64,000 bases of DNA from Hymenobacter properus (GTDB taxonomy: Bacteria > Bacteroidota > Bacteroidia > Cytophagales > Hymenobacteraceae), in NCBI RefSeq assembly GCF_015694735.1, contig NZ_JADQDP010000001.1:930001-994000 (forward strand), written 5' to 3'. Position numbers and translations under genes: made by a program. Numbering within the stretch: position 1 is the first letter of the stretch; each line of letters begins with the position of its first letter. The notes under the pieces are model-generated. The model saw nothing but the letters and a program-made list of their open reading frames with translations. It ran no database searches and had not been told where the DNA came from. Positions 17,745-28,306 of the stretch are shown one piece after another.

Positions 17745-18518
17745 ATGAACACTGCCTTTGCCCTGCTGGCCGCGGCGTTGCTGCTAAGCCCTGCCGCCCG
17801 CGCCCAGCAGCCCACCTCGGCCGAAGCCGAAGCTGCCAAGAAAGCGGCCGACGACGCCTACCGCCAGCGCCAGGAATACCTGCTGCACAACGACTGGGCC
17901 TACCTCGAACGCTACGCTGCCGCCAACCAGCGCCTGCCCGCGCCCCAGCCCGGGCGGCCCCGCGTGGTCATCATCGGCAATTCCATCACCGAGGGCTGGG
18001 TGAAGGCCGATTCGGCCTTTTTCCGGGGCAAAGCTTACGAATATGTGGGGCGTGGCATCAGCGGGCAAACCTCGGGCAAGATGCTGGTACGCTTCCGCGC
18101 CGATGTGCTGGACTTGCACCCGGCCGTGGTAGTCATCCTGGCCGGCACTAACGACATTGCCGAAAACAGCGGCCCCTTCAACCCACAAACCACCCTGAAC
18201 AACGTTATGAGCATGTGCGAGCTGGCGCAGGCGCACGGCGTGCGGGTGGTGCTGGGCTCGATAGCACCGGCCACGGATTTTTGGTGGCGCAAGGGCCTGC
18301 ACCCGGCCCCCAAAATCCTGGCCCTCAACCAGCAGCTACAGGCCTACGCCAACCGGCAGCACTTTGCCTACTACGACATGCACACCGCCCTCAAAGACGA
18401 GCAAAACGGCCTACGCAAAGCTTACGGCGAAGACGGCGTGCACCCCAACCTGGCCGGCTACCGCGTGATGGAACCCTTGCTGAACCAGGCCGTGGCCGCT
18501 GCTCTCAAAAGGAAGTAA
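17745..18518 (+). CDS. Secreted SGNH/GDSL-family hydrolase
   Basis: 257 residues with a signal peptide (FALLAAALLLSPAARAQ). The SGNH blocks are in order: block I VIIGNSITEGW (Ser about residue 78), block II GRGISGQTS (Gly), block III ILAGTNDIAE (Asn) and block V DGVHPN (Asp and His). Block I has GNS rather than GDS, which is common in the acetylhydrolase/carbohydrate-esterase branch. It probably removes acyl groups from polysaccharides or lipids in the periplasm. The substrate is unknown. A charged helix (EAEAAKKAADDAYRQRQEY) sits between the signal peptide and the catalytic domain. Confidence 0.92.
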   Translation: MNTAFALLAAALLLSPAARAQQPTSAEAEAAKKAADDAYRQRQEYLLHNDWAYLERYAAANQRLPAPQPGRPRVVIIGNSITEGWVKADSAFFRGKAYEYVGRGISGQTSGKMLVRFRADVLDLHPAVVVILAGTNDIAENSGPFNPQTTLNNVMSMCELAQAHGVRVVLGSIAPATDFWWRKGLHPAPKILALNQQLQAYANRQHFAYYDMHTALKDEQNGLRKAYGEDGVHPNLAGYRVMEPLLNQAVAAALKRK

Positions 18519-18536
18519 CTAGAAATGTACGCCGCT

Positions 18537-18573
18537 AAAAAAGCCTGCGCTGCTACACGGCGCGGGCTTTTTT
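18537..18573. terminator. Bidirectional terminator
   Basis: Stem AAAAAAGCCTGCGC / GCGCGGGCTTTTTT with one mismatch. It overlaps the stop codon of the minus-strand gene that ends at 18553 and serves both convergent genes. Confidence 0.85.
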
Positions 18574-19194
18574 ACGAACGGCCGGTTTCTTCTTCGCTTT
18601 CGGCCGGGCCTTTTTGCGGCGGGGCGGCAGGCGCTCGCGCTCGGCCTTGCGCTCGGCGCGCACAAGCAGGCGCTCGGGCAGGCGGGCAATGAGGCGCTCG
18701 CGCACAAACTGCGCCAGCGCCGACAGCGGCACCACGTTGGTGGTGCGCAGGAAGCGGCCGATTTCGGCCCCGCGCAGCGTGCTGGCCCCGGCCAGGCCCC
18801 GCGCCAGCAAAAACTGCTTCACTTCTTCCAGCAAAATCAGTCGGGACAGGGGCGCAGGGGCCACCGTAGCGTTGTAAGCCGCGGCTCGGTGCAGGCGCAG
18901 GCCCTCGGCCGAGGCCACTTGCACGCCCACCCACTCCGGCAGCAGCGGCAGGAGCTTGGTCAGGTGCTTTTCCGTCACGACGAAGGTGACGAAGTCGTAG
19001 ACCTCGCCGTAGCAGCGCAGCTGGTTGGCCACGCGCTGCAGGGTGTCGCCGTCGCCCTTCACCTCGTAGCCGTGCATGAAGTGCTCGGTGATGTGCACCA
19101 CGTCGGCCCGCGTGGTGCCGGTGGGCAACTCGTTGATGTGCACACCGCCCGCTAGCAATGGGTAGAGCAGGGCACGGATTTCCGGGTCGTTCAT
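18553..19194 (-). CDS. sce7726-family-like protein with lysine-rich tail
   Basis: 213 residues. The N-terminal half has the pattern I associate with sce7726 proteins: MHGYEVKGDGDTLQRVANQL, then CYGEVYDFVTFVVTEKH, with Glu/Lys and Asp reminiscent of a PD-(D/E)xK nuclease core (EVK). The family's role is not established. The C-terminal 30 residues are Lys/Arg/Ala/Pro repeats (KKARPKAKKKPAVRKKARAV), histone-H1-like, which suggests nucleic acid binding. A -7 box TACTTTTG lies 8 bases before the ATG, so the mRNA may be leaderless. Function is inferred as DNA-related only. Confidence 0.75.
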   Translation of the reverse strand: MNDPEIRALLYPLLAGGVHINELPTGTTRADVVHITEHFMHGYEVKGDGDTLQRVANQLRCYGEVYDFVTFVVTEKHLTKLLPLLPEWVGVQVASAEGLRLHRAAAYNATVAPAPLSRLILLEEVKQFLLARGLAGASTLRGAEIGRFLRTTNVVPLSALAQFVRERLIARLPERLLVRAERKAERERLPPRRKKARPKAKKKPAVRKKARAV

Positions 19195-19202
19195 GGCAAC
19201 CC

Positions 19203-19210
19203 CAAAAGTA
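19203..19210 (-). promoter_or_regulatory. -7 box close to start codon
   Basis: Minus-strand TACTTTTG (TAnnTTTG type) only 8 bases upstream of the ATG at 19194, leaving almost no room for a leader. Confidence 0.55.
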
Positions 19211-19433
19211 ACGCTCCATCCCTGCTTTGCAGGTTTCGAACCAGCAAAAAAATACTTGCCGAGGTGGCATTTTGGTACGCTGGCGGAGCGCCTTTGCAGG
19301 GTCCAGCCTTACCCACGAGGTTGCTTTTGCAAAAGCGGGCAGGGAAGCAAAAAGTAAGCTGGCACAATACCCCTGCCGGCGGGAAGCCGTAAAGCGCTGG
19401 CCAGGTCGTGGCCTCACCTACCCTACTCCCTCC

Positions 19434-20606
19434 ATGAAAATAAACAAGAAGCTTATTACTTATCTGGTGTCGTTTGCGGCCTTTTTTGGGCCGTTTACGC
19501 AGTCCATCTATACGCCGCTGCTGCCCCAGGTGAAGCAGCAGTTTCAGGCCTCGGAATACCTGGTCAACCTCACCATTTCCATTTTCACGGTGGTAATGGC
19601 CCTGATGCAGGTGGTGTATGGCCCGCTGGTCGACAATGTGGGCCGCAAGAAGATGCTGCTGCCGGGCGTGCTGCTGTACGTGCTGGCCTCGGTGGGTGCC
19701 GCCTATGCCACTACCATGCCGGTGCTGCTGGCCCTGCGGGTGTTGCAGGCCGGTGGCATTGCAGTGGGGTCGGTGGTGGCCACTACGGTTATTGGCGACT
19801 TGTTTGGGGGCGCCGAGCGGGGCCGGGCCATGGGCACGTTTCAGATGCTGGTGGCGCTGGGGCCGGCGGTGGGACCGGTGATAGGCGGGTTTGTGGGGCA
19901 GTATTTTGGCTTACGTGGGGTGTTCTGGGTGCTGGCTTCGGCTGGCTTGCTGCTGCTCCTGCTGAGTTGGGTGTACGTAGTGGAAACGCGGCCCGAGGCG
20001 CCGGGGCGGCGGTTCAGCCTGCGCGATTTCGGAGCCATTCTGGCGCAGCCGGTGGGGCGGGCCGTCATCGCGCTGGGCTTCTTTCAGTACTTCACGTTCT
20101 ACACGTTTCTGGTGTTTTTGCCGGCCTTGCTGGTGGCCTATTATCAGCTGACGCCCAGCCAGAACGGGCTGGCTTTCTTGCCGCTGTCGCTGGGCGTGGT
20201 GCTGGGCAGCCTGGTGGGCGGCCGGGTGCAGGAGCGGTTTTCGGCCCGGCAATTTCTGGTGGTGGCGGCTTCGCTGAACGTGGGGGCTACGCTGGCTTTT
20301 GCGGCGGCGGTACCGGTGGGGCTGCCGGTGCTGCTGGCGTGCATGGCGCTGTTTGGGCTGTGCCTGGGACTGTCGCTGCCGGTCCAAACCACGCTGCTGG
20401 CCAACGACTTTCCGCAGAACCGGGCCACGGCCATGGGCCTCTACAATTTCTTCCGCTTTCTGGGCATGGCGGCCGGGCCCATGGTGGGCACGTTCTTTTA
20501 TCACTTAGGCAACCGGTTGGAGTTTGTGGTGGCGGCGGCCGTGTTTGCCGTGGCGGTGCTTTTCGCGGCCCGGCAGTTTCGGCAGCCCACCTTATCCGCC
20601 ACCTGA
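19434..20606 (+). CDS. MFS transporter, drug:H+ antiporter-like
   Basis: 390 residues from ATG 19434, directly before the first membrane helix. Twelve hydrophobic segments can be counted. The signature between helices 2 and 3 is present (GPLVDNVGRKKMLLPG, the D-x-x-GRK type), as is the helix-5 region ALGPAVGPVIGGFVG, which matches the antiporter motif C. This points to a DHA1-type exporter of small molecules, possibly Bcr/CflA-like. The substrate is unknown. An upstream open frame continues for 69 codons but looks non-coding. It is divergent from the sce7726-like gene. Confidence 0.92.
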   Translation: MKINKKLITYLVSFAAFFGPFTQSIYTPLLPQVKQQFQASEYLVNLTISIFTVVMALMQVVYGPLVDNVGRKKMLLPGVLLYVLASVGAAYATTMPVLLALRVLQAGGIAVGSVVATTVIGDLFGGAERGRAMGTFQMLVALGPAVGPVIGGFVGQYFGLRGVFWVLASAGLLLLLLSWVYVVETRPEAPGRRFSLRDFGAILAQPVGRAVIALGFFQYFTFYTFLVFLPALLVAYYQLTPSQNGLAFLPLSLGVVLGSLVGGRVQERFSARQFLVVAASLNVGATLAFAAAVPVGLPVLLACMALFGLCLGLSLPVQTTLLANDFPQNRATAMGLYNFFRFLGMAAGPMVGTFFYHLGNRLEFVVAAAVFAVAVLFAARQFRQPTLSAT

Positions 20607-20886
20607 TGCCTCCTGGCGGCCAGAGCCGCAAGGTCCGGCAGTATTATTCTGCCGCCGAGCGCCCACGGCTGAGCCTGCTTCGGGAAACCTTCACAATAAG
20701 CAAACCCAAGCCTAACAGTAGCCACTGGCGCCATTCTTTACTTCGCCCTTTGTGCTGTACCTTGCCCCAAGCCCCGTTTTCGGGTGGGTGCCCCGCCGCG
20801 GGGCCGCCAACCTTTACCTGCCTCGGCAGTTGAGACGAAAACGGGCCCGCTGCCTGTGGTTTGCCAGCTTCAACTTATTCTTCTGC

Positions 20887-21963
20887 ATGTCCCGCAAAAA
20901 GGCCTTGTTTCTCATCGGCTCGCCCAATCAAACCACGCAGATGCACCAGATTGCGCAGCTGCTGGAAGACGAGTTCGAGCCATATTTCAGCCAGCTTTAC
21001 TACGACGGCTGGCAGCGCAAATTCTACGAGTTTCTGGTCTGGACGGGCGGGCTCGACAAAACCATCGTCACCGGCAAAATCAAGCAGAAAGCCGACAAGT
21101 ACCTGGCCGAGCACAACCTGAAAAACGACTTTGAGGCCCGCGTCTACGGCAACACCTACGACCTCATCGTATGCTGCTCCGACGTGATTGTGCCCTGGCC
21201 CCTGGTTAGAAGCACCAAAACCGTGTTTGTGCAGGAGGGCATGACCGACCCGCTCAACCTTTGGGCCCGCATGGTGAAGCGCTTCACGCGCTACCCCATC
21301 CTGGCCATCGGCACGGCCCTCAATGGCATGAACAACTGCTGCGACATCTACTGCGTGGCCTCGAAAGGCTACGCCGAGCACTTCGCCCGCGTGGGCGTGG
21401 ATGCCGACAAGCTGCTGGTGACGGGCATTCCCAACTTCGACAACATCGAGCAGGTGCGCCACAACGACTTCCCGCACCGTGGCTACGTGCTGGTGGCCAC
21501 TTCGGACCTACGCGAAACCTTCACGCCCGAAAACCGGCCCAAGTTCATCCGGGAGTGCGTGCGCATTGCCAACGGCCGTCCGCTGGCCTTCAAGCTGCAC
21601 CCCAACGAAACCCTGCCCCGGGCGGTGGACGAAATCCGGGCCAACGCCCCGGCCGATACCCTCATTTTCACCGAAGGCAACACCGACCACATGATTGCCA
21701 ACTGCGTGGAGCTCATCACCCAATACTCCACCGTGGTCTACGTGGGTCTGGCGCTGGGCAAGCCGGTGCACTCCTATTTCGACGTGGACGACCTCAAGCG
21801 CAAGCTGCCCTGGCAGAACGGCGGCACCTCGGCCCGGCGCATTGCGGCGGTGTGCCGGGAGTTCAGCCACTTCGAAGGCAGCGGACCGGCCTTCCTGAAG
21901 CAGTACGACCCGGAAACCTTCGCCCAAACCGAGCCGGTGGGCGGCCCGCTGGCCGTGCACTAG
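20887..21963 (+). CDS. CDP-glycerol glycerophosphotransferase-like / SpsB-like enzyme
   Basis: 358 residues from ATG 20887. The C-terminal half resembles the GT-B fold of CDP-glycerol:poly(glycerophosphate) transferases and capsule transferases: RGYVLVATSDLRETF, LAFKLHPNE (the conserved HPNE-type motif) and ITQYSTVVYVGLALGKPVHSYF, where a Ser/Thr loop and a Gly-rich segment hold the nucleotide-sugar. No membrane helix, so it is cytosolic or peripheral. It is the first gene of the sugar-acid cluster and is the best candidate to transfer the activated product to a glycan or lipid. A longer frame upstream (from 20752) is not coding-like. Confidence 0.78.
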   Translation: MSRKKALFLIGSPNQTTQMHQIAQLLEDEFEPYFSQLYYDGWQRKFYEFLVWTGGLDKTIVTGKIKQKADKYLAEHNLKNDFEARVYGNTYDLIVCCSDVIVPWPLVRSTKTVFVQEGMTDPLNLWARMVKRFTRYPILAIGTALNGMNNCCDIYCVASKGYAEHFARVGVDADKLLVTGIPNFDNIEQVRHNDFPHRGYVLVATSDLRETFTPENRPKFIRECVRIANGRPLAFKLHPNETLPRAVDEIRANAPADTLIFTEGNTDHMIANCVELITQYSTVVYVGLALGKPVHSYFDVDDLKRKLPWQNGGTSARRIAAVCREFSHFEGSGPAFLKQYDPETFAQTEPVGGPLAVH

Positions 21964-22077
21964 CGCATTTTTTGTTGTTCGCTGTAAGGGAGATACCGTT
22001 TATTTCAGGGCATTTTCCTAATATTTAAGAGTATTCCGGGCCGGTCTTCGACTTCCGGATATTGCCAACCGCCCCCT

Positions 22078-22886
<809 letters not shown>

Positions 22887-22887
<1 letters not shown>

Positions 22888-22933
22888 TTTTTGGTTGCTT
22901 GTTTTTGGCTTCTGAAAACAAGCAACCAAAAAC
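22887..22933. repeat. Hairpin repeat between cluster genes
   Basis: Perfect 19-base arms (22887-22905 and 22915-22933; GTTTTTGGTTGCTTGTTTT and its complement) around a 9-base loop, followed by CCAAAAAC repeats to about 22955. It is very poor in G+C contrast with its neighbours and is unrelated to the GCGCAGCGAAG palindromes. It could weaken or pause transcription between the cytidylyltransferase and transketolase genes. Confidence 0.8.
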
Positions 22934-22964
22934 CAACGACCAAAAACGAAAAACCAAGCCCTTC

Positions 22965-23822
22965 ATGACCTCAGAGAACCAACAGAAACTAGAAAAAATG
23001 GCCCTGAAGGTGCGCGAGCACATCGTGCGCCTGAGCACCGACGGCGGCTGCTTCACCGGCGCCTCGCTGAGCTGCGCCGATTTGCTGGTGTACCTCTACA
23101 GCGAGCTGCTGAACGTGCGGCCCGACAACCTGCAGGACCCCAACCGTGACTACCTGTTTCTGAGCAAGGGCCACGACGTGCCGGCCCTCTACGGCACCTT
23201 CGTGGAGCTGGGCTTTATCGACAAAGCGCGCCTCGACCAGCACCTGAGCACCGACGACCACATCTACTGGCACCCCAACCGCAACGTACCGGGCGTGGAG
23301 TTCCATTCGGGCTCGCTGGGCCACCTGCCCAGTGTGGCCCTGGGCGTGGCCATGGATTGCAAGATGCGGGGCCAGGACAATAAAATCATTGTCATCACCG
23401 GCGACGGCGAGCTGAACGAGGGCACCGTGTGGGAAAGCCTGCTGGTAGCCAGCGCCCACAAAATCAACAACCTCACGCTGGTAGTCGACCGCAACCACTT
23501 CCAGGCCAACGTGGCCACCGAAGACCTGATTCCGCTGGAACCCATGGCGCCCAAGTTCGAAGCCTTTGGCTGCGAAGTGCGCCGCATCGACGGCCACGAT
23601 TTCGCGCAGCTGGAAGACGCCTTCGCCGCCCTCCCCTTCTCCGACTCGAAGCCCTCAGTCATCATCTGCGACACGGTGCGCGGCCGCGGCCTGCCCAGCA
23701 TCGAAGCCCGCGCCGACCGTTGGTTCTGCAACTTCTCGGCGGACGAGATTGAAGAGTTGTTGAAGGAGCTGCACAGCCAGGTAGCCACCACGCTCACGAG
23801 CGAAACGCTGACGGTACGATAA
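22965..23822 (+). CDS. Transketolase, N-terminal (TPP-binding) subunit
   Basis: 285 residues from ATG 22965; an earlier in-frame start lies inside the hairpin repeat and is rejected. Motifs: YLFLSKGHDVPALYG, HSGSLGHLP, and the thiamine diphosphate motif GDGELNEGTVWE with the downstream Asn (VDRN). The protein ends after the TPP domain. The pyrimidine-binding and C-terminal domains are in the next gene, so this is a split transketolase like those of archaea and secondary-metabolite clusters. It should move two-carbon ketol units between sugars. Its place in the cluster suggests it builds the ketose precursor rather than serving central metabolism. Confidence 0.9.
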   Translation: MTSENQQKLEKMALKVREHIVRLSTDGGCFTGASLSCADLLVYLYSELLNVRPDNLQDPNRDYLFLSKGHDVPALYGTFVELGFIDKARLDQHLSTDDHIYWHPNRNVPGVEFHSGSLGHLPSVALGVAMDCKMRGQDNKIIVITGDGELNEGTVWESLLVASAHKINNLTLVVDRNHFQANVATEDLIPLEPMAPKFEAFGCEVRRIDGHDFAQLEDAFAALPFSDSKPSVIICDTVRGRGLPSIEARADRWFCNFSADEIEELLKELHSQVATTLTSETLTVR

Positions 23823-23833
23823 TACTCAAGCAC

Positions 23834-23927
23834 GTCATGCAGAGCGCAGCGAAGCATCTCGCTTGTGGCAGTAATCAATAATGAATGCAACGAAGCCCGC
23901 GAGATGCTTCGCTGCGCTCTGCATGAC
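23834..23927. repeat. Dispersed palindromic repeat, copy 4
   Basis: Arms GTCATGCAGAGCGCAGCGAAG... at 23834 and the complement ending at 23927, 28-29 bases perfect, same core as copy 1. It separates the two transketolase subunit genes, which is unusual for an operon. Confidence 0.88.
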
Positions 23928-23954
23928 CGTTTGACAACTCAGGCAAACCAGACT

Positions 23955-24908
23955 ATGAACTACGAAGAATTAATCAAGCAAACTGCCCTCGCCGATGAGC
24001 GCATCGTGGTGATGACGGCCGAAAACCGCGCCCTCATCCGCAACCTGCCCGCCGTGCTCGGCCCCCGCTTCATCGACACGGGCATCACCGAACAAACGCT
24101 CATCGGCGCCGCTGCCGGGCTGGCCCTGCGCGGCCGGGTGCCGGTGGTGCACGCGCTGGCCACCTTCCTCACGCTGCGGGCGTTCGAATTCATCCGCACC
24201 GATGTGGGCATTGGCAAGCTGCCGGTGAAGCTCAGCGGCTTCGTGCCCGGCTTTCTATCCGATGGCAACGGACCCACGCACCAAGCCATTGAGGACGTGA
24301 GCCTCATGCGCGGCATTCCGGGCATGACGGTTTTCGCCCCGGCCGACGAGGCCGACATGGTGGCCATGCTGCCCGCCATCTGGGCCTCGCCCCAGCCGGC
24401 CTACCTGCGCGTGAACACCCGGCCCGGCACCTACGAGCATGCCCCGTTTGAAATCGGCAAAGCCGAAATTGTGGCAGAGGGCACCGATATCACCATCATC
24501 ACCTACGGCATGCTCTTCGAGCAAACGCTGGTGGCCCGCGAGCTGCTGCAGGCCCAAGGCAAGTCGGTGGGCCTCATCAACCTGCGCAGCCTCAAGCCCA
24601 TCGACGAGGCGGCCCTGCTCGACGTAGTGCGCCGCGGCTCGCTCATCGTCACGGTGGAGGACCATTTCATCACCGGCGGCTTGTATTCCATTCTGGCCGA
24701 AATCCTGCTGCGCCACCAGCTCACGGCCCGCGTGCTGCCGCTGGCACTGGAGGAACGTTGGTACCGCCCCGGCTGCCTGAGCGCGGTGCTGGAATACGAA
24801 GGCTTCACCGGCCACCACATTGCCCGTCGCATCACGGAGCACCTGGGCGAGTCGGCCCAGGCCATTGCCGAAGGCCCGGCCGTGCTCGAAAACGAGTTTG
24901 CGGAGTAA
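23955..24908 (+). CDS. Transketolase, C-terminal (pyrimidine-binding) subunit
   Basis: 317 residues from ATG 23955, chosen after the palindrome (copy 4). It has DTGITEQTLIGAAAGLALRG, where the Glu activates the thiamine ring, then the PYR-domain HALATFLTLRAFEFIRTDV and DGNGPTHQAIEDVSLMRGIPG, and a C-terminal transketolase domain (VAEGTDITIITYG, HFITGGLYS). It should form a heterotetramer with the product of 22965-23822. The separation by a repeat may change the subunit ratio, but that is inference. Confidence 0.92.
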   Translation: MNYEELIKQTALADERIVVMTAENRALIRNLPAVLGPRFIDTGITEQTLIGAAAGLALRGRVPVVHALATFLTLRAFEFIRTDVGIGKLPVKLSGFVPGFLSDGNGPTHQAIEDVSLMRGIPGMTVFAPADEADMVAMLPAIWASPQPAYLRVNTRPGTYEHAPFEIGKAEIVAEGTDITIITYGMLFEQTLVARELLQAQGKSVGLINLRSLKPIDEAALLDVVRRGSLIVTVEDHFITGGLYSILAEILLRHQLTARVLPLALEERWYRPGCLSAVLEYEGFTGHHIARRITEHLGESAQAIAEGPAVLENEFAE

Positions 24909-24918
24909 CTAAATCGCC

Positions 24919-25022
24919 TGTCATGCTGACGAAGGAAGCATCTTATCACGTTGGCTTTCGTCAGAATCACTAACACATGCGGCAAGGACGTGATAAGGTC
25001 CTTCGCTGCGCTCAGGATGACA
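24919..25022. repeat. Dispersed palindromic repeat, copy 5
   Basis: Imperfect arms 24919-24950 and 24989-25022. The right arm (AAGGTCCTTCGCTGCGCTCAGGATGACA) equals that of copy 2, while the left arm is diverged. It ends 10 bases before the aminotransferase start. Confidence 0.85.
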
Positions 25023-25031
25023 CAAAACCCC

Positions 25032-26366
<1,335 letters not shown>

Positions 26367-26371
26367 CGTAG

Positions 26372-27178
26372 ATGAGCTTATTTGATTTGACTGGCAAAAC
26401 TGCCATCGTCACGGGCGCCTGCGGACTCATCGGCCGCAAGCATTGCGAGGCGCTGGCCCAGGCCGGCGCCAACGTGGTGGTGGCCGACCTCAACGCCGAA
26501 GCTTGCGCCGCTGTAGCTGCGGAGCTTCCCGGTGGCATTCACCTGCCGCTGGCCGTGAACGTGACCGACCCGGCTTCGCTGGCCTCGGCGCGCGACCAGA
26601 TTCTGGCCCAATTCGGCCACATCGACGTGCTGGTGAACAACGCGGCCATCAACGACATGTTTGAGAACCCGGCCCTGGCGGCCGACCTCAGCAAGTTCGA
26701 GAACTTCCCATTGGCCACGTTTCAGCAAGTGCTGGAGGTGAACGTGACGGGGGTGTTTCTGGCGGCACAGGTGTTTGGCACGCCCATGGCGCAGCAGGGC
26801 CACGGCTCCATCATTAACGTGGCCAGCACCTACGGCCTCGTGGGCCCCGACCAGAGCATCTACCGCAACGAGGCCGGCGAGCAAACCTTTTACAAATCGC
26901 CCTCCTACCCCATGACCAAGGGCGCGGTGGTGAACTTCACCCGCTACCTGGCCGCCTACTGGGGCAAGGACGGCGTGCGCGTAAACACCCTCTCGCCGGG
27001 CGGCGTCGAGAACAGCCAGGACGAGTTTTTCATCAAGCAATACAGCGCCAAAACGCCGCTGGGCCGCATGGCAGCCGCTACTGATTACCAGGGCGCGGTG
27101 GTCTTTCTGGCCTCCGATGCGTCGGCCTACATGACCGGGGCCAACCTGGTGGTAGATGGCGGCTGGACGGCTATTTAA
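26372..27178 (+). CDS. SDR-family oxidoreductase
   Basis: 268 residues, starting 5 bases after the aminotransferase stop. Rossmann motif TGACGLIG (TGxxxGxG), NNAA (NNAAINDM), catalytic Ser (NVASTYG) and YPMTK (Tyr179 and Lys183). VDGGWTAI at the C-terminus is the usual SDR ending. It should reduce a keto group or oxidise an alcohol with NAD(P)H. In the legionaminic acid pathway of Campylobacter the PtmA gene is also an SDR next to NeuB-type and cytidylyltransferase genes, so a sugar keto-reduction is plausible here. Confidence 0.9.
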   Translation: MSLFDLTGKTAIVTGACGLIGRKHCEALAQAGANVVVADLNAEACAAVAAELPGGIHLPLAVNVTDPASLASARDQILAQFGHIDVLVNNAAINDMFENPALAADLSKFENFPLATFQQVLEVNVTGVFLAAQVFGTPMAQQGHGSIINVASTYGLVGPDQSIYRNEAGEQTFYKSPSYPMTKGAVVNFTRYLAAYWGKDGVRVNTLSPGGVENSQDEFFIKQYSAKTPLGRMAAATDYQGAVVFLASDASAYMTGANLVVDGGWTAI

Positions 27179-27256
27179 TCCAACACTTTTTTCAGCTGTC
27201 AATCGATCGGCTGCCTGTGTTTTTTCTTACTGATTACCAACTTAACGCTTCATCTT

Positions 27257-28147
27257 ATGCAAGCTGTTGAAATTCGCAAAAACCGATTCATTGGCGCGGG
27301 CCACCCGGCCTACATCATTGCCGAAATCGGCATCAACCACAATGGCTCGCTCGACCTGGCCAAGCAGCTCATTTCAGAAGCCGCCAAGGCCGGCTGCGAT
27401 GCCGTGAAGTTTCAGAAGCGCACGCCCGAGCTGTGCGTGCCCAAAGACCAGTGGGAAAAGCAGCGCGACACCCCCTGGGGCCGCATGAGCTACATCGATT
27501 ACAAACGCAAAACCGAGTTCGGCCAGGTCGAATACACGGCCATCGACGACTATTGCCGCGCACTGGGCATCGATTGGTTTGCCTCGTGCTGGGACGAGCC
27601 GTCGGTAGATTTCATGGAGCAATTTGAGCCCGTGATGTACAAAATGGCCTCGGCCTCGCTTACCGACAAGCCCCTGCTCGACCGCGTGCGCGCCACCGGC
27701 CGCCCGCTGATGCTGAGCACCGGCATGAGCACCCTGGACGAAATCCACCAGGCCGTGAAGTGGGTAGGGCTCGACAAGCTCATGATTGCGCACTCCACTT
27801 CCTCCTACCCCTGCCCGCCGGCCGAGCTGAACCTGCGCATGGTGCCCGTGCTGCAAGGCATGTTCCCGAACACGCCCATCGGCTACTCAGGCCACGAAAC
27901 CGGCCTGGCCACCACCGTGGCCGCCGTGACGCTGGGCGCCTCCTTCGTGGAGCGCCACTTCACCCTCGACCGCGCCATGTGGGGCTCCGACCACGCCGCC
28001 TCCGTTGAGCCCGGTGGCATGGCCAAGCTCGTGCGCGACATCCGCGACGTAGAAGAGGGCCTCGGCGACGGCGTGAAGCGCGTGTACGACTCCGAGTTGG
28101 AGCCCCGTGCCCGCCTGCGCCGCGAGCTGACGCCGAACAACGCGTAA
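27257..28147 (+). CDS. NeuB-type sialic/nonulosonic acid synthase without SAF domain
   Basis: 296 residues. The TIM-barrel start YIIAEIGINHNGSLDLAKQLI is the NeuB signature, with DAVKFQKRTPE, MYKMASASLTD, LMLSTGMST, HSTSSYPCP, GYSGHETG and ERHFTLDR as in NeuB/SpsE. Such enzymes condense phosphoenolpyruvate with an amino-sugar or sugar aldehyde to give a 2-keto-3-deoxy sugar acid. Typical NeuB has about 340 residues with a C-terminal SAF (antifreeze-like) domain. Here the protein ends just after the barrel, so that domain is missing. It is the last gene of the cluster. The substrate cannot be named from sequence. Confidence 0.9.
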   Translation: MQAVEIRKNRFIGAGHPAYIIAEIGINHNGSLDLAKQLISEAAKAGCDAVKFQKRTPELCVPKDQWEKQRDTPWGRMSYIDYKRKTEFGQVEYTAIDDYCRALGIDWFASCWDEPSVDFMEQFEPVMYKMASASLTDKPLLDRVRATGRPLMLSTGMSTLDEIHQAVKWVGLDKLMIAHSTSSYPCPPAELNLRMVPVLQGMFPNTPIGYSGHETGLATTVAAVTLGASFVERHFTLDRAMWGSDHAASVEPGGMAKLVRDIRDVEEGLGDGVKRVYDSELEPRARLRRELTPNNA

Positions 28148-28180
28148 GCAGTTCGGGTTAGTAACACTGAGCTGATTATA

Positions 28181-28287
28181 GAACGTCATGCCGAGCGTAG
28201 CCGAGGCATCTTGCGTGCCGTAGTAAATCCTAACAATTGGTTTACTGCTGCACGCGAGATACTTCGACTTCGCTCAGCATGACGTTC
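28181..28287. repeat. Dispersed palindromic repeat, copy 6
   Basis: Imperfect arms with outer ends GAACGTCATGC/GCATGACGTTC and inner ends around 28215 and 28250; a diverged family member. It lies between the NeuB-like gene and the sterol-desaturase-family gene. Confidence 0.8.
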
Positions 28288-28306
28288 TTATACAACCCCA
28301 ATACCC

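Noticed and set aside
22899..22964. Extension of the transketolase N-subunit into the hairpin repeat
   Set aside because: The Lys/Gln/Pro residues come from the AT-rich repeat, and the family begins after 22965.
24951..25031. Extension of the aminotransferase into palindrome copy 5
   Set aside because: The peptide is the known artefact of the repeat arm (FAALRMT type).
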